Source: Azospirillaceae bacterium (lineage in GTDB: Bacteria; Pseudomonadota; Alphaproteobacteria; Azospirillales; Azospirillaceae). From it: a DNA stretch of 64,000 nucleotides. The stretch lies in contig JARLIO010000034.1 in NCBI GenBank assembly GCA_031291675.1, positions 434,001-498,000 of the forward strand, given 5' to 3'. A program made the translations under genes and the position numbers. Within the stretch, counting starts at the first letter, position 1. Every line of letters starts with the position of its first letter. Under the pieces are notes generated by a model. That model was not told where the DNA came from and did not search any database. It was given only the letters and a program-made list of their open reading frames with translations. Of this stretch, positions 57,320 to 64,000 are shown piece by piece.

Positions 57320-58480
57320 TTATTCTCCGGCAGCAGCGGCGAAAGCGGGATGGACGACGCCACCATCCCGGGTCAGCACCGTGGCCTTCAGGATTTCATC
57401 GTCGAAATTGAGCTTCAGGCTGTGGCTGTCCTTGTCGACCAGCGGGGTCAGGAAGTTCAACAGATTGCGGGCGTAAAGATTGCTGGCGCTGACCGCGATG
57501 CTGCTGGCGATATTGAGCGGACCGACAATCTTGGCGCCGTGACGGAGCACGACCTCACCGGGGACCGATCCCTCGATATTGCCGCCCTGCTCGACCGCGA
57601 GATCGACCAGGACCGAGCCCGGCTTCATGGTCGCAATCATGGCGTCGGTCACCAGGACCGGCGCCTTGCGCCCCGGAATCAAGGCCGTGGTGATGATGAT
57701 GTCCTGTTTCTTGATCGTCTCGGCGACCAGTTCCGCCTGCTTGGCCCGGTAGGCCGCCGACATTTCCTTGGCGTAGCCGCCGGCGGTCTCGGCCTGCTTG
57801 AACTCCTCATCCTCGACCGCGACAAAGGTGCCGCCCAGCGAGTGCACCTGCTCCTTGACCGCGGGGCGGACGTCGGTGGCCGACACGATCGCGCCCAGGC
57901 GCTTGGCGGTTGCGATCGCCTGCAGACCGGCGACGCCGACCCCCATAACGAAGACCCGGGCCGGGGACACCGTCCCGGCGGCCGTCATCATCATCGGAAA
58001 GGCCCGGCCGAATTCCACCGCGGCATCGAGCACCGCGCGATAGCCGGCCAGATTCGATTGCGACGACAGCACGTCCATCGACTGGGCCCGGGTGATGCGC
58101 GGCATGAATTCCATCGCGACGGCGGTGATCCCGGCATCGGCATAGGCCTTGACGGTTTCCGGATCACCATAGGGCGCCAGAATACCGACCAGGATCGCGC
58201 CGCGCTTGATCAGGGCCAACTCGTCGATATCGCCTTCGCCGGCGCGCAGCGGCCGCTGAACTTTCAAGACCAGATCGGCGTCACGCAGCGTTTCGGCGGC
58301 GTCGGCACCGATCGTGGCGCCGGCCTCGACAAAGGCCTGGTCCGGGATCGCGGCGCCAAATCCCGCGTCCGTCTCGACAACAACATCGAAGCCAAAGGCT
58401 TTGAATTTTTTTATCGTATCCGCTGTGACGGCAACGCGTCGCTCGTGTGGTCGCCGTTCCCTCGGTATTGCGATCTTCAT
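57320..58480 (-). CDS. pntAA: NAD(P) transhydrogenase subunit alpha, NAD-binding part
   Basis: This 386-aa subunit (PntA1/PntAA) binds NAD(H) on the cytoplasmic side. It begins MKIAIPRERRPHERRVAVTA, with the alanine-dehydrogenase-like segments AMEFMPRITRAQSMDVLSSQ, VFVMGVGVAGLQAIATAKRLG (dinucleotide fold) and SVLVDLAVEQGGNIEGS. It is the first gene of the pntA1-pntA2-pntB operon and is followed 4 nt later by pntA2. Confidence 0.96.
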   Translation of the reverse strand: MKIAIPRERRPHERRVAVTADTIKKFKAFGFDVVVETDAGFGAAIPDQAFVEAGATIGADAAETLRDADLVLKVQRPLRAGEGDIDELALIKRGAILVGILAPYGDPETVKAYADAGITAVAMEFMPRITRAQSMDVLSSQSNLAGYRAVLDAAVEFGRAFPMMMTAAGTVSPARVFVMGVGVAGLQAIATAKRLGAIVSATDVRPAVKEQVHSLGGTFVAVEDEEFKQAETAGGYAKEMSAAYRAKQAELVAETIKKQDIIITTALIPGRKAPVLVTDAMIATMKPGSVLVDLAVEQGGNIEGSVPGEVVLRHGAKIVGPLNIASSIAVSASNLYARNLLNFLTPLVDKDSHSLKLNFDDEILKATVLTRDGGVVHPAFAAAAGE

Positions 58481-58712
58481 TGTGACAGCTTCCTTGTATG
58501 GCGCCCCGGCGAGACTCCGGTGGCCAGGAAAAGACGTGGCTTTGGAAACTGCCGTATCCCGGCCGCTTTGTACAGGAATCGCCGGATCGGCCCGATGGGC
58601 ATATTACGCCTCCGGGCAGATCGCAAGCGCAACAGACGGAAACTTTTCCCGTTCGATCAAACCTCAGGGCAAACCCCAGGGCGCGCCCAGGCACGGATGT
58701 GACACGCCGGTG

Positions 58713-60053
58713 TCACAGCGGCGCCGCGATACCGTGGCGCTCCAACTGGTGACTCTGCCGCGCCGCCAGCCGCGAAACGTCGAATCCGGCAACCAGATCC
58801 TGGAACTGGCGATACCAGTTGACCTCAGCCCTTAGATGGAGAAATACCGAACCGAGACCAATCGCCGCACGATCCATGAAGACAAACTCACGCGGGATTT
58901 CTACCCCACCGAAGCGACGCAATTCGCGATGAACGCTTTCCGCCGTCTCGCGTCCATAATGACTGCCGCTGTTTTCTTCGATCGGCCGGGCCCGATCATC
59001 GAGAATCGGGGCATAGATGAAACGGGCCCACAGATTCAAGACGGCGACCAGATCCTTGGTGAGCGCCTTGAAGCCCCAGGCGCGATAGGCCGCCACCGCG
59101 CGTTCCTCGTCATCGGTGCGCAGCGCCTCGTAGAGCTCGAGAACGCCGCCGACAAAGTGCGGCGGGAACACCCGGATACAGCCGAAATCGAGCAGATTGA
59201 TCGAGCCGTCGGGTCGCACCGAATAGTTGCCAAGATGCGGATCGCCATGGATGATACCGTATTCATAGAACGGCACATACCAGGCCCGGAACATGTTCAT
59301 CGCCAGATGATTGCGGAATTCGACCGGCCGATCGACCTGGGCGAGCAGGCGTTCGCCCTCGACCCAGGACATCGTCAGCAACCGGCCGGTCGACAACTCT
59401 GGCACCAGCTCGGGCACATGAACCCCGGGGACATCGGCCAGGATGTCGCGATAAAGCGACAGATGGCGGGCCTCCAGCCGGTAATCGAGCTCCTCGCGCA
59501 GCCGGGCGCCGATCTCCGCCTGGATCTGCCGCGTCGAGATCGTGCCGTCATAGCGCTCGAAAATCGCCAGCACCAGGCCGAGCTGGCGCAGATCGGCTTC
59601 GACCGCCGATTGCATATCCGGATATTGCAGCTTGCAGGCCAGCTCCCGTCCGTCGGGGTGACGGGCGCGATGGACCTGGCCCAGCGAGGCCGCGGCCGCG
59701 GCCTCGCGGCCGAACGCGGCGAAGCGCCCCTGCCAGTCCGGGCCCAGCTCGGCCGCCATCCGCCGTTTGACGAACGGCCAGCCCATCGAGGGCGCATCGG
59801 CCTGAAGCTGGCTGAGTTCCTGGACGTAGGAAGGCGGCAGCGCGTCGGGGATGGTCGACAGGATCTGGGCGACCTTCATCAACGGTCCCTTGAGACCGCC
59901 CAGGGCCTGGCGCAGCTCCGCCGCCCGTGCCGGGCGGTCGGCGCTCAATCCCAGATAACGTTCCCCCGCCAACCGTGCGGCGAGACCGCCCATCGCGGTC
60001 GAGACCCGGGCATAGCGCGCCAGCCGACCACCGAGTGAATTCTCTTCTGCCAT
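58713..60053 (-). CDS. ABC1/UbiB-family atypical kinase
   Basis: The 446-aa protein belongs to the UbiB/COQ8 kinase-like family that supports ubiquinone biosynthesis. The KxGQ-type motif region is LKGPLMKVAQILSTIPDALP (here KVAQ). The Ala-rich nucleotide loop is AAAAASLGQVHRARHPDG, the lysine is in LACKLQYPDM, and the catalytic segments are IIHGDPHLGNYSV and LLDFGCIRVF. ATG 60053 (MAEENSLGG) is preferred to 60065. It is divergent from the TIR gene. Confidence 0.88.
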   Translation of the reverse strand: MAEENSLGGRLARYARVSTAMGGLAARLAGERYLGLSADRPARAAELRQALGGLKGPLMKVAQILSTIPDALPPSYVQELSQLQADAPSMGWPFVKRRMAAELGPDWQGRFAAFGREAAAAASLGQVHRARHPDGRELACKLQYPDMQSAVEADLRQLGLVLAIFERYDGTISTRQIQAEIGARLREELDYRLEARHLSLYRDILADVPGVHVPELVPELSTGRLLTMSWVEGERLLAQVDRPVEFRNHLAMNMFRAWYVPFYEYGIIHGDPHLGNYSVRPDGSINLLDFGCIRVFPPHFVGGVLELYEALRTDDEERAVAAYRAWGFKALTKDLVAVLNLWARFIYAPILDDRARPIEENSGSHYGRETAESVHRELRRFGGVEIPREFVFMDRAAIGLGSVFLHLRAEVNWYRQFQDLVAGFDVSRLAARQSHQLERHGIAAPL

Positions 60054-60261
60054 GGGCGTTAACATAGGGTCGCGGCGCGACCGCGGCCAGGGGTCCCGGG
60101 CCTGGGCCCGGGCTGATCAGGTCCGTCACGATCGGGGCAATCCACTGGTGGCCCTGTCTTCTTCGATTGGGCCGCGGCGCCCGCCATTCCCTGCCCGCTG
60201 CGGTTTCAAGACCCGGCAATTTCTGCTAGGCTCAGCCGCAGCGGCGGGGAGGCGGCACGCG

Positions 60262-60918
60262 ATGGCTGCGGCGGTGGGCGACGAATTCGACGTATTCATC
60301 AGCTATGTCCAACGCCAGGATCGTGATGCGGTCGAGGCGTTGCACCAGCAACTGAAAACGGCCGGCCTGCGCGTCTGGCGCGATGTCGGCGAAATCGAAA
60401 CCTTCGACGATTTCAAGCGGGTGATCGAGCGCGGCCTGGCGCGCAGCCGGACGCTGCTGGCCTATTATTCCCGGCACTACCCGACCCGGCGTCTCTGCCA
60501 ATGGGAGCTGACCGCGGCGGTGCTCAGCGGTGACGACGATCGGGTGCTGGTGATCAACCCGGAAACGACGCTCGACCATATCCACCCGACGCCGCTGCGC
60601 CGGCATCAGCTTGTCCGGCCCGACGGCGCGGATCTGGTGGCACGGCGCTTGCATGAACAGGCGCTGGAGATCCACCGCCGGGTGCAGGGCGACGAGCATC
60701 CCGACACCCTGACCAGCATCAACAACCTCGCCGTAACCCTATTTGCTCTAGGAAAACCCGCCGCGGCGCGAAGCCTGTGGCACGAAGCCCTGGAGCCGGC
60801 GATCCGGCGTTGCGGTGAGCAACACCCGATCACCCAAGCGATCCGCAAGGGCCTCGCCCTTCTGACACCACCGGAACCGGGACCGCCTTCGGCACCAGCA
60901 TCGGACAGCGCCGAATGA
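60262..60918 (+). CDS. small TIR-domain protein with a short TPR tail
   Basis: The 218-aa protein has a TIR domain at about 9-120: EFDVFISYVQRQDRDAVEAL, GLRVWRDVGEIETFDDFKRV, ARSRTLLAYYSRHYPTRRLC and QWELTAAVL. E82 (WEL) is the likely catalytic glutamate of NAD-cleaving TIRs. Residues 128-200 are about one and a half TPR repeats of the kinesin light-chain type (HEQALEIHRRVQGDEHPDTL, SINNLAVTLFALGKPAAAR). VLVINPETTLDHIHP and the TPR text resemble the ends of long TIR-NB-ARC-TPR proteins, but the NB-ARC middle is missing. A GGGGAGG lies about 10-12 nt before ATG 60262, which decides this start over 60052. Function unknown, possibly defence. Confidence 0.8.
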   Translation: MAAAVGDEFDVFISYVQRQDRDAVEALHQQLKTAGLRVWRDVGEIETFDDFKRVIERGLARSRTLLAYYSRHYPTRRLCQWELTAAVLSGDDDRVLVINPETTLDHIHPTPLRRHQLVRPDGADLVARRLHEQALEIHRRVQGDEHPDTLTSINNLAVTLFALGKPAAARSLWHEALEPAIRRCGEQHPITQAIRKGLALLTPPEPGPPSAPASDSAE

Positions 60919-61367
60919 AATGCGATTCTTGATTGGCAAGAGCCCATTGCCGCGTTGGCGGCGTCCGAAGGCGTTCACTTCATGGCGGGCCGGTATAGCC
61001 TGTTCCCTTGAGAGCCCGAGAACAGAGGCTTTCAACAAAATCAAGGGATCCAAGGGCCCCGGCCCTTGGCGGGCGCGGGCGGAGCCCGCGAAGCCTTTTC
61101 AGGTTTTGGAGCGAACCGCGGATAAGAGCGCGCAGCTTTATCCCAACAAAGAACGCAACGGCGGGGTCAACGGGCCCGCGCGATCGATCCGGCGCGCTCT
61201 TGTACCGGGCCCGGCGCGACCAATCTTGGTGCGATGGTGTCGCGTCCGCGCCATGGGTTTGACGATTGCTGCACTGCGATCGCATTACCGCCATCAATAT
61301 CCGTACAATGGTTTCACGGTCCGCGTGGCAAGGCCGGTGCCGCTGTGTGGGGGAGTCGACTGACGCC
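60919..61367. other. intergenic region with GC hairpins before glgX
   Basis: No gene is supported in these 449 nt. Two adjoining strong hairpins occur: CCAAGGGCC/GGCCCTTGG at 61050-61069 and CGCGGGC/GCCCGCG at 61074-61090. They may end the TIR transcript or form part of a decayed mobile repeat. The glgX start has GGGGGAG upstream. Confidence 0.45.
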
Positions 61368-63614
61368 ATGACATCGAAGACCTATCACCCCTTGTCCAGC
61401 ACCCGGATCACCGAGGGACTGCCGTTTCCGCTCGGGGCCAACTGGGATGGGCTGGGGGTCAATTTCGCGCTGTTTTCGGCGAATGCCACCAAGGTCGAGC
61501 TCTGTTTGTTCGATGACGGCGGGCGCCGCGAGCTGGAGCGCGTGGTCCTGCCCGAATATACCGACGAGGTGTGGCACGGCTATCTGCCGGATGCCCGCCC
61601 CGGCACGGTCTACGGCTATCGGGTCCACGGCCCCTATGAGCCGACAGCCGGGCATCGCTTCAATCCCCACAAGCTGGTGCTGGATCCCTATGCCAAGGCG
61701 CTGGTCGGCAATCTGCGCTGGTCGGATACCCATTTCGGCTATCGTATCGGCTCGCCGCGCGAGGATCTCAGCTATGATCGCCGCGACAATGCACCGGGCA
61801 TGCTGAAATGCCAGGTGATCGATCCGGCCTTCACCTGGGGCCGGGACCGGTCACCGGGCATTCCCTGGGACCGGACGATTTTCTACGAAACCCATGTCCG
61901 CGGCCACACCATGCGCCATCCCGCGGTCCCGGCGCGGCTTCGCGGCACCTATGGCGGCATGGCGCACAAGGCGGTCCTCGATCATTTGCGTGATCTGGGG
62001 ATCACCTCGCTGGAATTGCTGCCGGTTCACGCCTTTGTCGACGAACGCCATCTGCTGGAGCGTGGCCTGAAGAACTATTGGGGCTACAACTCGATCGGCT
62101 TCTTTGCCCCCGATTCACGTTATTCCGCGAGCGGAACGGTCAACGAATTCAAGGAAATGGTGGCCCAGTTCCATGATGCGGGGATCGAGGTCATCCTTGA
62201 TGTCGTCTATAATCACACTGCGGAGGGCAATGAGCGGGGCCCGACCTTTTCCTTCAAGGGCATCGACAACGCGTCCTATTACCGGCTGCTGCCCGACGCG
62301 CCGCGCTATTACATCAATGATACCGGAACCGGAAATACCCTGAATCTCAGTCACCCCAGGGTGCTGCAACTGGTCACCGACAGTTTGCGCTACTGGGTGA
62401 CCGAGATGCATGTCGACGGTTTTCGTTTCGATCTCGCAACAATTCTGGGCCGTGAATCCCATGGCTTCGACCAGGGTGGTGGTTTCCTTGACGCCTGTCG
62501 CCAGGATCCGATCCTGTCGCGGGTCAAATTGATTGCCGAGCCCTGGGACATCGGCCCGGGCGGCTATCAGGTCGGCGGCTTCCCGCCGGGCTGGGCCGAA
62601 TGGAATGATCGCTTTCGCGACACCGTCCGGCGCTATTGGAAGGGCGACGAGGGCACCCTGCCCGATCTGGCGACCCGGCTGACCGCATCGGGCGATCTGT
62701 TCAACCGTCGTGGTCGCAAGCCCTGGGCCTCGGTGAATTTCGTCACGGCGCACGATGGTTTCACCTTGCACGATCTGGTTTCCTATAACGAAAAACATAA
62801 CGCGGCCAACGGCGAGGATAGTCGTGACGGCCACGCCAACAATCATAGTTGGAACCACGGCGCGGAAGGCGCCAGCGATGATCCGGAAATCCGCAAACTG
62901 CGCGAGCGGCAAAAGCGCAATATGCTGGCGACGCTGTTGTTCGCCCAGGGCACGCCGCTGATCCTGGGCGGTGATGAATTCGGTCGCTCCCAGGACGGCA
63001 ACAACAATGCCTATTGCCAGGACAATGCCCTGAACTGGTTCGACTGGCGCGCGATTGATGACGATGGCCAGGCCCTGATGGCTTTTGTCCGCGTCCTGAC
63101 GGCGCTGCGTCACAAACACCCGCTGTTGCACCGCAATCGCTTTCGCACCGGGTCGTTCAACCCGGTGCTGGGGGTCAAGGACGTCACCTGGCTGACACCG
63201 GACGCGACCGAAATGACCCCGGATCAATGGCGTGATGCCACGGCGCGTTGTCTGGGTATGGTGCTGGACGGCAGGGCGCAGGCGTCGGGCATCACGCGGC
63301 CCGGCGCCGACACGACATTGCTGCTGATCACCAACGCCCATCACGATGTTGTGCCTTTCAAGCTGCCCAATGTCGTCGGCAGCAGTGCCTGGCAACGGTT
63401 GATCGACACCAACACCCCCGATCAGAGCGAAACCCCGATCTTTGCCGCGGGTGACGACTATCTGGTGACCGGCCGGTCCCTGTTGCTGTTCGCCCTGCAG
63501 TCGCCATCGGCCGGCGACGACAGCCGATGGCGCAATATGCTTGACGATAGCGCCGCGGACGGCACCGCGGCTGACGCGGACGAGGACAGGCCCGACTCGG
63601 TTCCTGCCGCCTGA
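61368..63614 (+). CDS. glgX: glycogen debranching enzyme GlgX
   Basis: GlgX hydrolyses alpha-1,6 branch points of glycogen limit dextrins. The 748-aa GH13 protein has an N-terminal CBM48-like domain (LGANWDGLGVNFALFSANA and TVYGYRVHGPYEP). The conserved GH13 regions follow: VILDVVYNHTAEG (I), GFRFDLATI with nucleophile D355 (II), IAEPWDIGPGGYQ with E391 (III) and VTAHDGFTLHDLVSY with D464 (IV). ATG 61368 has GGGGGAG upstream and starts the conserved part; the longer frame to 61266 adds unconserved residues. No other glycogen gene is adjacent. Confidence 0.94.
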   Translation: MTSKTYHPLSSTRITEGLPFPLGANWDGLGVNFALFSANATKVELCLFDDGGRRELERVVLPEYTDEVWHGYLPDARPGTVYGYRVHGPYEPTAGHRFNPHKLVLDPYAKALVGNLRWSDTHFGYRIGSPREDLSYDRRDNAPGMLKCQVIDPAFTWGRDRSPGIPWDRTIFYETHVRGHTMRHPAVPARLRGTYGGMAHKAVLDHLRDLGITSLELLPVHAFVDERHLLERGLKNYWGYNSIGFFAPDSRYSASGTVNEFKEMVAQFHDAGIEVILDVVYNHTAEGNERGPTFSFKGIDNASYYRLLPDAPRYYINDTGTGNTLNLSHPRVLQLVTDSLRYWVTEMHVDGFRFDLATILGRESHGFDQGGGFLDACRQDPILSRVKLIAEPWDIGPGGYQVGGFPPGWAEWNDRFRDTVRRYWKGDEGTLPDLATRLTASGDLFNRRGRKPWASVNFVTAHDGFTLHDLVSYNEKHNAANGEDSRDGHANNHSWNHGAEGASDDPEIRKLRERQKRNMLATLLFAQGTPLILGGDEFGRSQDGNNNAYCQDNALNWFDWRAIDDDGQALMAFVRVLTALRHKHPLLHRNRFRTGSFNPVLGVKDVTWLTPDATEMTPDQWRDATARCLGMVLDGRAQASGITRPGADTTLLLITNAHHDVVPFKLPNVVGSSAWQRLIDTNTPDQSETPIFAAGDDYLVTGRSLLLFALQSPSAGDDSRWRNMLDDSAADGTAADADEDRPDSVPAA

Positions 63615-63621
63615 AAACGAC

Positions 63622-63656
63622 AATGGCCCCACCCGACGGGGTCGGGTGGGGCCATT
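63622..63656. terminator. bidirectional hairpin terminator between glgX and amtB
   Basis: AATGGCCCCACCCGAC (63622-63637) and GTCGGGTGGGGCCATT (63641-63656) form a perfect 16-bp stem with a 3-nt loop. It lies between two convergent genes and is well placed to end both transcripts. It lacks a strong T run on either side. Confidence 0.7.
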
Positions 63657-63726
63657 CGGGCGACTCTGCCGTACGGCGCAGCCCCGGGACGGGGTTACCG
63701 TCCGAGGGAAGCGCGACGGGCAAGGA

Positions 63727-64000
63727 TCAGTGGATTGCCTCACCATGCAGGCCGAGATCGAGGCCGTCACGTTCGATATCCTCGTCGACCCGCAGGCCGA
63801 TCACGAGATCGATGGCCTTGAGAATGACGAAGGACGCGATCGCGGTCCAACCGATGGTGTAGGCAATGCCCTGAAGCTGGACCAGCACCTGGCCGGCATT
63901 GCCGTCGATCAGACCACGCTGGGCCTCGACGCCGGAAATGACCTGCTTGGCAAAAACACCGGTCAGCAGGGCACCGACGATGCCGCCGACGCCGTGGACA
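63727..64000 (-). CDS. amtB: ammonium transporter, C-terminal part (runs off the window)
   Basis: Only the last ~91 codons are in the window. The minus-strand product reads VHGVGGIVGALLTGVFA, then GIAYTIGWTAIASFVILKAI, and ends GLRVDEDIERDGLDLGLHGEAIH before the stop. This is the final transmembrane helices and cytoplasmic tail of the AmtB/Mep/Rh family, where the GLDL..HGE end is characteristic. AmtB imports ammonium and is gated by GlnK. The rest of the gene lies beyond 64000. Confidence 0.92.
   Translation of the reverse strand, partial: VHGVGGIVGALLTGVFAKQVISGVEAQRGLIDGNAGQVLVQLQGIAYTIGWTAIASFVILKAIDLVIGLRVDEDIERDGLDLGLHGEAIH

Noticed and set aside
55339-57411. A 690-codon open frame on the plus strand across pntB and pntA2
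   Set aside because: Antisense to the transhydrogenase genes, with an Asp/Gln/His/Arg-rich product typical of a shadow frame.
61050-61090. Two adjoining hairpins as an sRNA
   Set aside because: No promoter, no T-run terminator and no known family signature could be found. Kept only as structure in an intergenic region.
62115-63770. A 551-codon minus-strand frame across glgX
   Set aside because: glgX has all GH13 motifs on the plus strand, and the antisense product has no family features.

Overview
The window is GC-rich chromosomal DNA from an alphaproteobacterium, most likely Rhodospirillales-like. This rests on a CcrM-type GANTC methyltransferase, a circularly permuted two-piece tmRNA gene, the zapA-6S RNA-5-FCL neighbourhood, alphaproteobacterial SspB, COQ9, DUF4164 and DUF4167 proteins, a proton-translocating transhydrogenase with split alpha subunit, and the glmM-folP-ftsH-tilS-cpoB-pal-tolBARQ-ybgC-ruvBAC-yebC gene order. 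It is mainly a core-genome stretch. No phage, insertion-sequence transposase, rRNA gene or CRISPR array was seen.

Layout. 1-1912: a MocR-type regulator followed by a small RNA that looks like the SuhB/MmgR family. 1937-9008 (minus): thiD, glmM, folP, ftsH, tilS. 9013-17942 (minus): the cell-envelope Tol-Pal cluster (cpoB, pal, tolB, tolA, tolR, tolQ, ybgC) joined to ruvB-ruvA-ruvC and yebC. 18136-20402 (minus): a YmdB-type phosphoesterase, 5-formyl-THF cyclo-ligase, 6S RNA, zapA and a small coiled-coil protein. 20837-26470 (plus): transketolase, GAPDH, an unknown protein, a short MITE-like element, thiE and an N-formylglutamate amidohydrolase homologue. 26862-31017: a short DUF4167-like protein, a radical SAM protein, rnhB, ccrM and folB. 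31117-33907 (minus): a chemotaxis cassette of cheY plus two CheZ-like phosphatases, one with eight copies of a CheY-tethering-like motif. 34151-41869: aminopeptidase P, prmA, an unknown 424-aa protein, uvrD and COQ9. 41961-47477: sspB directly downstream of ssrA, then thyX, a diguanylate cyclase, a small membrane protein, a GNAT enzyme, def and rpsU. 47892-55202: a tiny secreted protein, then a glycerol regulon (glpF, glpK, a GlpA/GlpB-like flavoprotein pair with a DUF1667 iron-sulfur protein, glpR). 55486-60053 (minus): pntB-pntA2-pntA1 and an ABC1 kinase. 60262-64000: a compact TIR-TPR protein, glgX and the end of an ammonium transporter.

How it works together. Glycerol enters through GlpF, is phosphorylated by GlpK and is oxidised by the GlpA/GlpB-like/DUF1667 set. 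A DeoR-family GlpR is nearby, and a shared motif (TCGTTT-N3-TTCGAT) sits in front of both glpK and glpA. ssrA encodes a tag beginning ANDN, and sspB, the adaptor that delivers tagged proteins to ClpXP, is the next gene on the same strand. ccrM carries GANTC sites in its own leader. The chemotaxis cassette joins a single-domain CheY to two phosphatases that both end in FliM/CheZ-like CheY-binding motifs.

Most novel-looking items: the CheZ-like protein with its expanding motif array, the small TIR-TPR protein that looks like an internally deleted TIR-NB-ARC-TPR, the MITE with an 11-bp duplication, a three-copy 66-bp palindromic repeat that supplies the rnhB stop codon, the SuhB/MmgR-like sRNA, and a 58-aa secreted protein behind an ICE/Fur-like palindrome.
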